A stretch of 17,937 nucleotides of DNA, taken from the NCBI GenBank assembly GCA_026394695.1, contig JAPKXT010000120.1, forward strand, positions 1 to 17,937. Reading direction: 5' to 3'. Shown here piece by piece: positions 1-6,421 of the stretch (the first letter of the stretch is position 1; every line of letters starts with the position of its first letter). Made by a program: the position numbers and the translations under genes. Under the pieces are notes generated by a model. The model did not search any database. It saw nothing but the letters and a program-made list of their open reading frames with translations, and had not been told where the DNA came from. This stretch comes from Methanoregula sp. (GTDB taxonomy: Archaea; Halobacteriota; Methanomicrobia; Methanomicrobiales; Methanospirillaceae).

Positions 1-52
1 GAACAGATATAAGGAACTGGCAGAAAAGTTAGATATCGAGATTATTCTCTGA
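1..52 (+). CDS. C-terminal tail of an unidentified protein (5' partial)
   Basis: An open frame runs from the window edge to a TGA at 50-52 and encodes NRYKELAEKLDIEIIL. The heptad-like charged segment followed by a short hydrophobic end looks like a real protein C-terminus, but 16 residues are too few to name a family. The stop lies only 15 bp before the tRNA-Ala gene. The tRNA must therefore either be co-transcribed with this gene or use a promoter inside its coding region. The call rests on the open frame and position alone. Confidence 0.5.
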   Translation, partial: NRYKELAEKLDIEIIL

Positions 53-67
53 TATCATCTCATTTTT

Positions 68-139
68 GGGCTCGTAGATCAGGGGTAGATCGTTACGTTC
101 GCAACGTAAAGGCCGCGGGTTCAATTCCCGCCGGGTCCA
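68..139 (+). tRNA. tRNA-Ala (anticodon CGC)
   Basis: A complete cloverleaf can be folded. The acceptor arms are GGGCTCG (68-74) and CGGGTCC (132-138), with discriminator A139. The D stem is GATC/GATC, the anticodon stem TTACG/CGTAA encloses loop TTCGCAA with anticodon CGC at 100-102, and the T stem is GCGGG/CCCGC (115-119 and 127-131). The acceptor holds the G3-U70 wobble pair that is the universal alanine identity element, in agreement with the anticodon (reads GCG). No CCA is encoded. A T6 run at 152-157 probably ends transcription. Confidence 0.96.
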
Positions 140-151
140 TAACTCATTACA

Positions 152-177
152 TTTTTTCATGAACAATATAAAAAAAA
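152..177. terminator. convergent T-rich terminators between tRNA-Ala and the small minus-strand gene
   Basis: A T6 run at 152-157 serves the plus-strand tRNA. An A8 run at 170-177 reads as T8 on the minus strand, directly after the stop codon of the small gene at 179. Archaeal RNA polymerase terminates at U-rich tracts without needing a hairpin. The assignment is by position and composition. Confidence 0.5.
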
Positions 178-178
178 G

Positions 179-361
179 TTACTTTTTAGTCATAACCTGA
201 ACTTCGCTTTCAAGGGTGACTTTCAGCCGCTCTACCGCTTCATTGAGATCGTTTGTCGTCGTAATGGTGAACTGGTTGTCCGTCTTTGGGTCATGGTATG
301 TGACGATATATTCAATCTGTCCGTCTTTTCCTTTTTTTAGTTCAATGATCAGTTTTGCCAA
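179..361 (-). CDS. small conserved-looking hypothetical protein (60 aa)
   Basis: The frame encodes a 60-residue acidic/amphipathic protein starting (L/M)AKLIIELKKGKDGQIEY and ending EVQVMTKK. It has a beta-strand-rich first half and a helix-like segment (residues 38-52). I chose the TTG start at 361 because GGAG lies about 9 nt upstream and the DNA further upstream is AT-rich and promoter-like (AATATTATA around 400-408 on the minus strand). The same frame stays open to 481, so a GTG at about 375 or an ATG at about 460 would give 65-100 residues. I do not recognise the family and no function is proposed. It is a single gene, convergent with the tRNA and divergent from the PEGA protein gene. 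Confidence 0.55.
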   Translation of the reverse strand: MAKLIIELKKGKDGQIEYIVTYHDPKTDNQFTITTTNDLNEAVERLKVTLESEVQVMTKK

Positions 362-485
362 AACGATACACTCCACTACGAAGTATAAGAGATTAAATGT
401 ATAATATTTTGTATCATTGAAGATTTTTCGTCCCCGTTTTCTTTCATCTCCTGTTGTCATATTCACAAAGGTAGTGATCAAAATC

Positions 486-494
486 GATATAAGA
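486..494 (+). promoter_or_regulatory. candidate TATA box (box A) for the PEGA protein gene
   Basis: GATATAAGA lies about 60 bp before the ATG at 554. With archaeal spacing of about 25 bp this would give a leader of about 40 nt that includes the GGGGA ribosome-binding site at 547-550. A second AT-rich stretch at 524-535 is too close to the start to give a leader containing that site. Confidence 0.35.
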
Positions 495-553
495 GAATAC
501 CTGACAATGCTGATAACAGCAATTAAATTATATAAAAAAATGGATGGGGAACA

Positions 554-1747
554 ATGATCAACCGAAAAAAAATCCCTGTAATCTTCACAATTTTACTGTG
601 GGGGATGGTGGTAATGGTGATGCCTGTTGCCGCAATCAATATCGCAATTTATGGTGATACTGCCGGATTCAACCCGGATAATCACAAGGACACAGTTACT
701 GTCGTGGATTCACTTTCGGGTTCTTCCGGATTTGAACTTGATAACAATATTACAAATTTCACAAAACCCTCGGTAGATGTAATTTTCATGGGAGGCGATG
801 ACTCTTTTAGCGCAGATACCGGATTACAAATCGAACAGGCAGTTTTTTTAGGAAAGATCATGGTAGTTACCAATAAGAATTACCAAAAATTTAATGCCAG
901 CCTGCCTGCAGAAATTTCCGGTATTGTTCCCGTGGGTAATTACCTGCAAGTGACTGATCCGGATAATCCAGTCTCGCAAAAAATCTTTGCGGGTCTGCGC
1001 ACACTATATCCGAATACGGACCCCATTACCGAGCGTTTCAATACTGTGGGAAAGAAAGATTCCATTACCCTTTTGAGTTATGACACTAATGATCCAGCCC
1101 TGATATACGGGAGATACGGAAACGGGTATGTCATTGAATGGGCGATGTCATCTACACAGCCGTACCTGAATGTTACTGAGTCGGATAGCATCAATGAACG
1201 TTTGATCTCCTACCTTAGTACCCTGCAGAATCCAGCACCAGTTTCATCAACGACGATAGTCCCCTTTACAACCACACCTCCAGCAAACATTTCCCTTACA
1301 ACTACTCCTGCAGTTACACTGCCTGAGCAGACATCTACCGGAAATGTCATGGTCTATTCCTCCCCTTCTGGTGCCGCAATACTCATTGATGGAGACTACC
1401 AAGGTACGACCCCGGCAAATATTACCCGTGTGGTATCCGGATATCACGTGCTCACCCTGACGCTGAGCGGATATTACGATTATAGCAGCAAAGTCTATAT
1501 TCCCGAAGGGAAGGATACAAAATTATTCGGAACGCTTAACCCGGTTGGACTACCCCCGGTCCAGGTGACATCTCCTTCCATCACTACATCACCTGAACCC
1601 GTGATTACCGTGGTTGTTTCGCCCACACCAGGAGGCGGGGTTCTGGAAAATCCCGGGATCCTGGTGGCAATTATCGGAGTTATTACTGCGACAATAGGGG
1701 CAATCGCTACGATTTTTTCCCATATTTTTAAAGCTAAAAAAGAGTGA
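554..1747 (+). CDS. secreted, membrane-anchored PEGA-domain protein
   Basis: This is a 397-residue predicted exported protein. Residues 1-27 form a signal sequence (MINRKK then a hydrophobic run ending VAA). Residues about 28-220 form a globular domain (start INIAIYGDTAGF, later VDVIFMGGDDSF and NGYVIEWAMSS) that resembles a ThuA/glutamine-amidotransferase-like fold, with no convincing catalytic Cys-His pair. A Thr/Pro-rich linker follows (about 225-260), then a PEGA domain (about 263-330, YSSPSGAAILIDGDYQGTTP), a second Pro/Thr linker, and a C-terminal transmembrane helix (about 369-390) ending in KAKKE. PEGA domains are surface beta-modules found in archaeal S-layer-like proteins. The role is probably at the cell surface, anchored in the membrane, with unknown ligand. 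A GGGGA site sits 3 nt before the ATG. It is monocistronic between two tRNA genes. Confidence 0.85.
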   Translation: MINRKKIPVIFTILLWGMVVMVMPVAAINIAIYGDTAGFNPDNHKDTVTVVDSLSGSSGFELDNNITNFTKPSVDVIFMGGDDSFSADTGLQIEQAVFLGKIMVVTNKNYQKFNASLPAEISGIVPVGNYLQVTDPDNPVSQKIFAGLRTLYPNTDPITERFNTVGKKDSITLLSYDTNDPALIYGRYGNGYVIEWAMSSTQPYLNVTESDSINERLISYLSTLQNPAPVSSTTIVPFTTTPPANISLTTTPAVTLPEQTSTGNVMVYSSPSGAAILIDGDYQGTTPANITRVVSGYHVLTLTLSGYYDYSSKVYIPEGKDTKLFGTLNPVGLPPVQVTSPSITTSPEPVITVVVSPTPGGGVLENPGILVAIIGVITATIGAIATIFSHIFKAKKE

Positions 1748-1768
1748 GTGGGAGAGTCGGCAGGCGGT

Positions 1769-1782
1769 AAAAAAATTTTTTT
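1769..1782 (+). terminator. A7-T7 terminator after the PEGA protein gene
   Basis: A run of seven A and seven T (1769-1782) starts 22 bp after the stop. It is self-complementary and ends in a T7 tract, a typical archaeal termination signal. There are about 105 bp from here to the next tRNA gene. Confidence 0.5.
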
Positions 1783-1887
1783 CAACATGATAATCAGGTA
1801 TTCACCTATATTCAAACAGAAGAATATCCTTAACGAACAGCAACAACTATATGGCATCCGCAGAAAACTAGTATGCCACATCAGTAA

Positions 1888-1959
1888 GGGCTCGTAGATC
1901 AGGGGTAGATCGTCACGTTTGCAACGTGAAGGCCACGGGTTCAAATCCCGTCGAGTCCA
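1888..1959 (+). tRNA. tRNA-Ala (anticodon TGC)
   Basis: The acceptor arms are GGGCTCG (1888-1894) and CGAGTCC (1952-1958) with discriminator A1959. The D stem is GATC/GATC, the anticodon stem TCACG/CGTGA encloses loop TTTGCAA with anticodon TGC at 1920-1922, and the T stem is ACGGG/CCCGT. The G3-U70 alanine identity pair is present and no CCA is encoded. It differs from the tRNA at 68-139 at only a few positions, including compensatory changes in the T and anticodon stems. A possible TATA element (AACTATATGG) lies at about 1846-1855, and a T7 tract at 1971-1977 follows. Confidence 0.97.
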
Positions 1960-1970
1960 CTCGTTTCTCC

Positions 1971-1986
1971 TTTTTTTAATAAAAAA
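1971..1986. terminator. bidirectional T-rich terminator between tRNA-Ala(TGC) and the 1987 gene
   Basis: T7 at 1971-1977 follows the tRNA on the plus strand. A6 at 1981-1986 reads as T6 on the minus strand, immediately after the TGA of the convergent gene. Confidence 0.5.
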
Positions 1987-2433
1987 TCAATCGATCCAGT
2001 CGAGCAATTCACGGGGTTTTTCGTGCTCTTCGTTCTTTTTTAACTTTTCTTTTACATTTTTTACCGCAACCATTGCAGGTGACGGATGTTGTTCGAACTC
2101 CCCATAATCCAGATAACCATGGGTGATCCGTTCATCACCACTTAGGATTATTTCCTTAAAAGGTGTTGACTGCTCTTCATTTCTTATGGGTAATGGAGAT
2201 CTCTCTTCATGGAGTGATTCATATCCCTTTACCGGGGAGTTTTCCGGGACGTGAACCGGTTCTGACAGGGTTAGCGGGGGAGGGGCAACGTTTTGTGACA
2301 AGGGCAAAACCATTGAGGCACCAGAAGATTCGTGTGAATTGCCTGACCTGGAAATCAGAAAGTCAACAAAATCTTCAACTTCTTTTCGCTGGTCCGATGT
2401 CAGCCTGTCCAGTTTGCTCTCTAATGATTCCAT
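1987..2433 (-). CDS. hypothetical protein with an N-terminal antitoxin-like helix
   Basis: The protein has 148 residues and is not recognised. Residues 1-29 (LESKLDRLTSDQRKEVEDFV) form an amphipathic helix resembling the DUF2281/VapB-type 'leucine-rich helix plus FVDFL' segment seen in small archaeal proteins. Residues 30-95 are Pro/Ser/Glu-rich and probably disordered. Residues about 96-148 are ordered-looking (HGYLDYGEFE, then a Lys/Glu-rich helix, ending RELLDWID). No signal peptide or membrane segment is visible. The ATG at 2433 has no clear ribosome-binding site, and a TATA element lies about 50 bp upstream. No toxin-like partner gene is adjacent, so a toxin-antitoxin role is not supported. 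Confidence 0.6.
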   Translation of the reverse strand: MESLESKLDRLTSDQRKEVEDFVDFLISRSGNSHESSGASMVLPLSQNVAPPPLTLSEPVHVPENSPVKGYESLHEERSPLPIRNEEQSTPFKEIILSGDERITHGYLDYGEFEQHPSPAMVAVKNVKEKLKKNEEHEKPRELLDWID

Positions 2434-2482
2434 ACGATTGGCCAGATAGGTTATGTGATACTGAAATATCTCTCATCTATCG

Positions 2483-2490
2483 TATATATA
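2483..2490 (-). promoter_or_regulatory. TATA box for the hypothetical gene at 1987-2433
   Basis: TATATATA at 2483-2490 lies 50-57 bp upstream of the ATG on the minus strand. This would give a leader of roughly 25 nt. Confidence 0.45.
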
Positions 2491-2643
2491 GCCAAAGACC
2501 TTCGGTTTTATTATTTTTCGTGTTCTTCTTATTTCTTCACTATAATTATTTCCAACAAGATCTGGGAAATATGGAGAACGTTCACCAAGCAAAAAAGTGT
2601 ACTTCCAAATTAATCACAAGGATATACACGTGAAAAAATGAGA
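2491..2643. other. intergenic region without a supported gene
   Basis: This AT-rich stretch lies between the hypothetical gene's promoter and the end of thiL. It holds an A6 run at 2633-2638, which reads as T6 on the minus strand 5 bp after the thiL stop and is a probable terminator of the rio2-DUF460-thiL operon. I see no RNA gene or riboswitch fold here. Confidence 0.4.
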
Positions 2644-3507
2644 TTATTCCCAACGGTGCTGGTACCCTCGTTTCTCTACCGGGCGGCCATCAATTACGAC
2701 AACTTTTTCTGAGATTGTTCTTCCAATAACCGTGTACAAGATCCCTTCAACCGGGTGAAGTTGTGGAGGCAGGGTGAAGATCAGTTCGTAGTCCCCACCG
2801 CCATAGAGCGCAAGTTCGCGTGCCTGGTGTGCAGGAATCCCTGCAGGGACTGGCAGTTTTGTTGAATCAAGAGAGAATCCACATTCGTTCACGCTGACCA
2901 GATCATACAGCGAGAGCGCGATGCCGTCACTGTCATCCATCATCGCACGAGCCCCTGCCCTGCCAAGATGCTGCCCTTCCTTCACCCGCGGTTGTGGTTC
3001 AAAAAGTGCCTTCTCGTACTGGACATACCCGTCAAGGCGTGCCTGTGCCTGACCTGGTATCCCGGTGATACAGACAAGGTCACCTGGTTGTGCACCGGAT
3101 CGACGCACAATATAGTGTTTATCGACAAGACCGAGTCCGGTTGTTACTACAGTGAGCTCCCCATGACGGTCTATGTCCCCGCCAATGATTTCAGCACCGA
3201 ACTTTGTGCAACAATCCTGTGCGCCCTGCATGATACCGGCCAGATTCTGCCATGTATCGAGACCGACTGCAACGAGAAGATATTTTGGCTCGGCACCCAT
3301 GCTCGCAATATCGGAGAGTGTGACCGCTGCACTCATCCAACCTATCTGCCAGTCGCTCATACCCTCGACAAAATCAGTAGTACGGTGGAGCATGTCCGTT
3401 GTCACCACCATGATCTTATCACCGCAGGGGACTTCGGCACAATCATCAAGGCATTTCTCTTTTCCGACAATTCCCATTACGACAGTTAAGAGTTCCCGGT
3501 CATCCAC
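2644..3507 (-). CDS. thiL: thiamine-monophosphate kinase ThiL
   Basis: ThiL phosphorylates thiamine monophosphate with ATP to thiamine diphosphate, the last step of cofactor synthesis in the cytosol. The 287-residue protein has the family's signature blocks in order: DDCAEV (21-26), VVTTDMLHRTTDF (34-46), WMSAAVTLSDIASMGAEP (57-74), IIGGDID (107-113), DDSDGIALSL (191-200) and the C-terminal GGGDYELIFTLP (236-247). The Asp residues in these blocks bind Mg-ATP in PurM/ThiL-type kinases. It is somewhat shorter than bacterial ThiL (about 325), with a short N-terminus. The ATG overlaps the end of the DUF460 gene by 8 bp, so the two are probably translationally coupled. It is the last gene of the operon. 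Confidence 0.93.
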   Translation of the reverse strand: MDDRELLTVVMGIVGKEKCLDDCAEVPCGDKIMVVTTDMLHRTTDFVEGMSDWQIGWMSAAVTLSDIASMGAEPKYLLVAVGLDTWQNLAGIMQGAQDCCTKFGAEIIGGDIDRHGELTVVTTGLGLVDKHYIVRRSGAQPGDLVCITGIPGQAQARLDGYVQYEKALFEPQPRVKEGQHLGRAGARAMMDDSDGIALSLYDLVSVNECGFSLDSTKLPVPAGIPAHQARELALYGGGDYELIFTLPPQLHPVEGILYTVIGRTISEKVVVIDGRPVEKRGYQHRWE

Positions 3508-5464
3508 TCTTACGCACCTCCTTACCCCGTTCGCTCTTATACTCTTTGAATATGTGCTCGATCATTTCAGATTTCTTTTCCCGTTCGTGCTGCGCCTGCT
3601 CTTCCTGCCAGCACTTAAGAGCAGCTTCAAGCGTCTCCTTCCCGGAGAGCCCTCGCTTTCCTCTGACCTGAACACCCGCATCCTTATCAGAAAGCAGGGG
3701 GACTTTTAATTCCCGGAATACCGGAAGCATCCGGGGATCACTTTCTGCATGTGCCGCGGCATCAGTAACAACCGCTTTTATTCGGATTTCTGCAAGGTCC
3801 TTAACCACACTTCTTCCCCAGCCATCAAGCAGGGTTACAAAGATAATGTATCCTTCTACTATCCCAATATCCTCATTGAGGCGGCGAAGCCCTTCTTTTG
3901 TCAGTGCATCCATCACCTTGACCGGTAGCACCTCGCCATCCATCGACAACTCGGCAAACTGTTTGATGCGTACGAGGCGTTTTGAAAGATTCCGGTTATA
4001 CCGCTCTTCCTTGCGCAACCGTTTTTTTAAGCTCTGGATGATCACATCTTTTTTCATCACTTCGGTATCCTTTGCAAGTTGTGCATCCTGCGACGTGTGA
4101 ATCTTCCGGACGCGTGCCTGGAGTCTCTGGATTTCAAAGTCCTTCTCCTTTACTTCTTCCTGTAGCTCAGCTACAAACGTTCGCAGGCGCTTCACCATCC
4201 CGTCAAGCACTCGTGCCTTCTCATCATGCTTCACCTCAACGGGGACCGGGTGTATATCGATCACCGGAGCGGTAGTTACGGCATTCATGTCACCGATTAC
4301 CTGATCAAGAGACTGGCCCCGGATAACCCGTGCCCGGACTTCATCAAGGTCATGACCCGGAGGAACCCGTTTCAGCAGGTTCTGGAACTTGTGACGGTAC
4401 TGGCGATAGGCATCGAGCGCTGCAGAAAGTGCATCACGTTCATGATCGTTTCCATACGAAAACGCTGACGTAAGATCCACCTTTGTCTCAACACTCACAT
4501 CCTGTTTTGGAGTATACGCAACAGCAGAAAATGCCCGTCGTACTTTCTCCACAGAATAGGGCATTTCCTGCACATCTGATGCTATAATGAGGGGTTTTCC
4601 CACCCTGTAGAGTGATTCAACCACATCTCCCATGTTCATCTGGCGGGAGCTCGCAAGATGCAGCAGGTTGCCATCCAGATCGAGCGCCGCTATTGCGGTT
4701 GTTGTACCAGGGTCGATACCGACAATCAGGTACCGGGGCTTTCCTGAGAGTGGGCGGAACCGGATCCGCTCAAGGCGTTTACCACTGATCCGCACCTGAA
4801 CATCGGAACCACGATACGTGGAGACCGGGACCTGGTCCCTTTTCGCAAAGACCCGGAACGCTACCCTGCTGCACCCGCCAAACGCCCGGGTCTCCTTCTT
4901 TTCATACCTTATCCCGGCTGCAACAAGAGCCATCTCAATCTCCCGCCCCTTCAACTGCACCGCCCCGTGAATTTTTCGCACGTAGCGGTTCTGGCTCCAT
5001 CCGCCTTTTCCTAAGGACCGGTGCCGGCTTGCAACAACTTCGCTCTCGTTCTCAAACGCGATGATCTCTGCTCCTGCCCCAAGAGAGGCTACCTGCGCTG
5101 CTGTGCGGGCTTCGGCGAATGGATCAAACCGGTTAAAACTGATATTATACCGGGCAGCAACCTTACCAAGCGTCTCCTTACGTTCTCCGCCTGTTACCTG
5201 GACGAGCCGTGTCTGGGGAGGCAATGCCTGTAAAAAGAAAAAGAGGTCATGCTGGTCAGCGGCAATCTCCTGGATACTGTCAACTGCAAGGATATCCGGT
5301 TGTTCCTCGTTGAGCATCCTAAAGAGCCGGAACATCGAAACCTCCGACTCACTCTCAATGACCTGCCCCTCCATCCGGACAAGGGCATACATCGGACGGC
5401 GGGATCGGGACCTCACGGATCCTTTGATGATGTCAATACCAAAGACCCTTAATCGATCACGCAT
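3500..5464 (-). CDS. DUF460 family protein, RuvC/RNase H-like fold with coiled coil (COG2433)
   Basis: This 654-residue archaeal protein has unproven biochemistry and is predicted to be a nuclease of the RNase H/RuvC type. Residues 1-130 hold an RNase H-like start (VFGIDIIKGS, D11; ILAVDS, D62). Residues 243-352 hold a second, better conserved one: GIDPGTTTA (D251), IIASDVQE (D297) and NDHERDALSAALDAY (D340/D344), similar in arrangement to the RuvC/YqgF acidic residues. Residues about 410-505 are a long charged coiled coil, and 510-610 a small alpha/beta domain, followed by a Lys/Glu-rich tail. It overlaps rio2 by 16 bp upstream and thiL by 8 bp downstream. The tie to RIO2, a 40S/30S maturation kinase, suggests but does not prove a role in rRNA or ribosome maturation. 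Confidence 0.88.
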   Translation of the reverse strand: MRDRLRVFGIDIIKGSVRSRSRRPMYALVRMEGQVIESESEVSMFRLFRMLNEEQPDILAVDSIQEIAADQHDLFFFLQALPPQTRLVQVTGGERKETLGKVAARYNISFNRFDPFAEARTAAQVASLGAGAEIIAFENESEVVASRHRSLGKGGWSQNRYVRKIHGAVQLKGREIEMALVAAGIRYEKKETRAFGGCSRVAFRVFAKRDQVPVSTYRGSDVQVRISGKRLERIRFRPLSGKPRYLIVGIDPGTTTAIAALDLDGNLLHLASSRQMNMGDVVESLYRVGKPLIIASDVQEMPYSVEKVRRAFSAVAYTPKQDVSVETKVDLTSAFSYGNDHERDALSAALDAYRQYRHKFQNLLKRVPPGHDLDEVRARVIRGQSLDQVIGDMNAVTTAPVIDIHPVPVEVKHDEKARVLDGMVKRLRTFVAELQEEVKEKDFEIQRLQARVRKIHTSQDAQLAKDTEVMKKDVIIQSLKKRLRKEERYNRNLSKRLVRIKQFAELSMDGEVLPVKVMDALTKEGLRRLNEDIGIVEGYIIFVTLLDGWGRSVVKDLAEIRIKAVVTDAAAHAESDPRMLPVFRELKVPLLSDKDAGVQVRGKRGLSGKETLEAALKCWQEEQAQHEREKKSEMIEHIFKEYKSERGKEVRKSG

Positions 5465-6306
5465 CGCATCGCATCCCCGCGATCGTACTCCACGTTGTAT
5501 TTTCGTTTAAAATAGGTGAGGATATTATCGATGTCCCGCTCAAGGATAGATTGTGCATTTACGTGAGTTGTTCCTACCCACTGTGGCCAGTCAATAAATA
5601 CGCACTTGCCCTCCTCCATGAGGATATTATATTCCGAGAGATCGGCGTGGATAATTCCCTCACCATAGGCAATGCCGGCGTATGTGAGTATCTCATCAAG
5701 TACTTCAACCGGCTCTTCAAGCCGGCAATGATTGAGATTCGGACCGTTTATCAATGCCATCACCACGGTATGACGGTTCTGACCAATGGGCAGCGGGACG
5801 CTGACTTTTGGGTGCAGGGCAGTAAGGGCCTGGTATTCCCGCTCGGCGGATCTCCGGGATGCGATCAGCCATGGGCAATGACCTTCTTCCGGCATGTAAT
5901 CCCGGTTGAGACGGGCTGATGAGAAAGACCGTTGCCCAACCCGGTGAAACTTGATTGCTACCGGACCAAGCCCGAGTGCTTCATAGACAACAGACTCCTT
6001 TCCCTCACCGATACGTGAGCCGAGTGCGGATATCGTCCCGTTCCGGGTCAGGGTAGAGAGAGCCAGCGTGTCGTAACCGCCAAAAACGAGGGCATACCCA
6101 TCGTAGGGCACGGGATTGAACCGCACCATACCCCAGTCGATCAGGCGGGCGAGACGGTAGTTGACCTCAGATTCTGATAGCCTGGTGGCGATTTTGATCT
6201 GTTCCAGCGGTACCCATTCGTACCGTTTCATCCCACGTTCAAGCGTGTTGAGGATGGATTTTTCATATTTATTCAGCGTGCGGATGCGTTCCGCGGCGAT
6301 AACCAT
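5449..6306 (-). CDS. rio2: RIO2-family atypical serine/threonine protein kinase
   Basis: RIO2 kinases/ATPases act in small ribosomal subunit maturation in archaea and eukaryotes. The 285-residue protein has the expected two parts. The N-terminal winged helix spans residues about 8-85 (SESEVNYRLARLIDWGMVRF). The RIO kinase domain follows: P-loop IGEGKESVVYEA (99-110), ATP-binding Lys VAIKFHRVG (K119), catalytic HADLSEYNIL (D222, N227) and metal-binding FIDWPQW (D239) in place of the DFG of ordinary kinases. All key residues are present. A TTTTATAG box A at 6340-6333 lies about 30 bp upstream of the ATG, so the leader is very short or absent. It is the first gene of the rio2-DUF460-thiL operon and divergent from the thiolase gene. 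Confidence 0.95.
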   Translation of the reverse strand: MVIAAERIRTLNKYEKSILNTLERGMKRYEWVPLEQIKIATRLSESEVNYRLARLIDWGMVRFNPVPYDGYALVFGGYDTLALSTLTRNGTISALGSRIGEGKESVVYEALGLGPVAIKFHRVGQRSFSSARLNRDYMPEEGHCPWLIASRRSAEREYQALTALHPKVSVPLPIGQNRHTVVMALINGPNLNHCRLEEPVEVLDEILTYAGIAYGEGIIHADLSEYNILMEEGKCVFIDWPQWVGTTHVNAQSILERDIDNILTYFKRKYNVEYDRGDAMRCVID

Positions 6307-6332
6307 AATCGTTAGAGTGATTATGTTCCAGA

Positions 6333-6340
6333 CTATAAAA
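6333..6340 (-). promoter_or_regulatory. TATA box of the rio2 operon
   Basis: TTTTATAG on the minus strand is centred about 30 bp before the rio2 ATG (6306). This predicts a leader of about 5 nt. The 115-bp divergent spacer (6307-6421) also holds the promoter of the plus-strand operon. Confidence 0.5.
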
Positions 6341-6378
6341 ATCGCATCTTACCAGACATACATTATCACTCAGCACAA

Positions 6379-6386
6379 CTTTAAAC
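6379..6386 (+). promoter_or_regulatory. candidate TATA box of the thiolase-channel-nadE operon
   Basis: CTTTAAAC lies about 40 bp before the ATG at 6422. This would give a leader of roughly 10-15 nt. It is the best box A candidate on the plus strand in this spacer. Confidence 0.4.
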
Positions 6387-6421
6387 ATCTTTTATCGTCC
6401 AGATTAGAATGGATTTGGCAA

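Noticed and set aside
1495..1944. 149-residue minus-strand frame
   Set aside because: It is antisense to the PEGA gene and runs through the tRNA-Ala gene. Its composition is like a frame shadow.
2163..2633. 156-residue plus-strand frame
   Set aside because: It lies antisense to the 1987-2433 gene and then in AT-rich intergenic DNA, with no domain or ribosome-binding site.
2968..3489. 173-residue plus-strand frame
   Set aside because: It is antisense to thiL, which has unmistakable family motifs.
6161..6421. N-terminal extension of the thiolase frame by 87 residues
   Set aside because: It runs antisense through the rio2 5' end and the divergent promoter region. The family begins at the zinc finger encoded from 6422.
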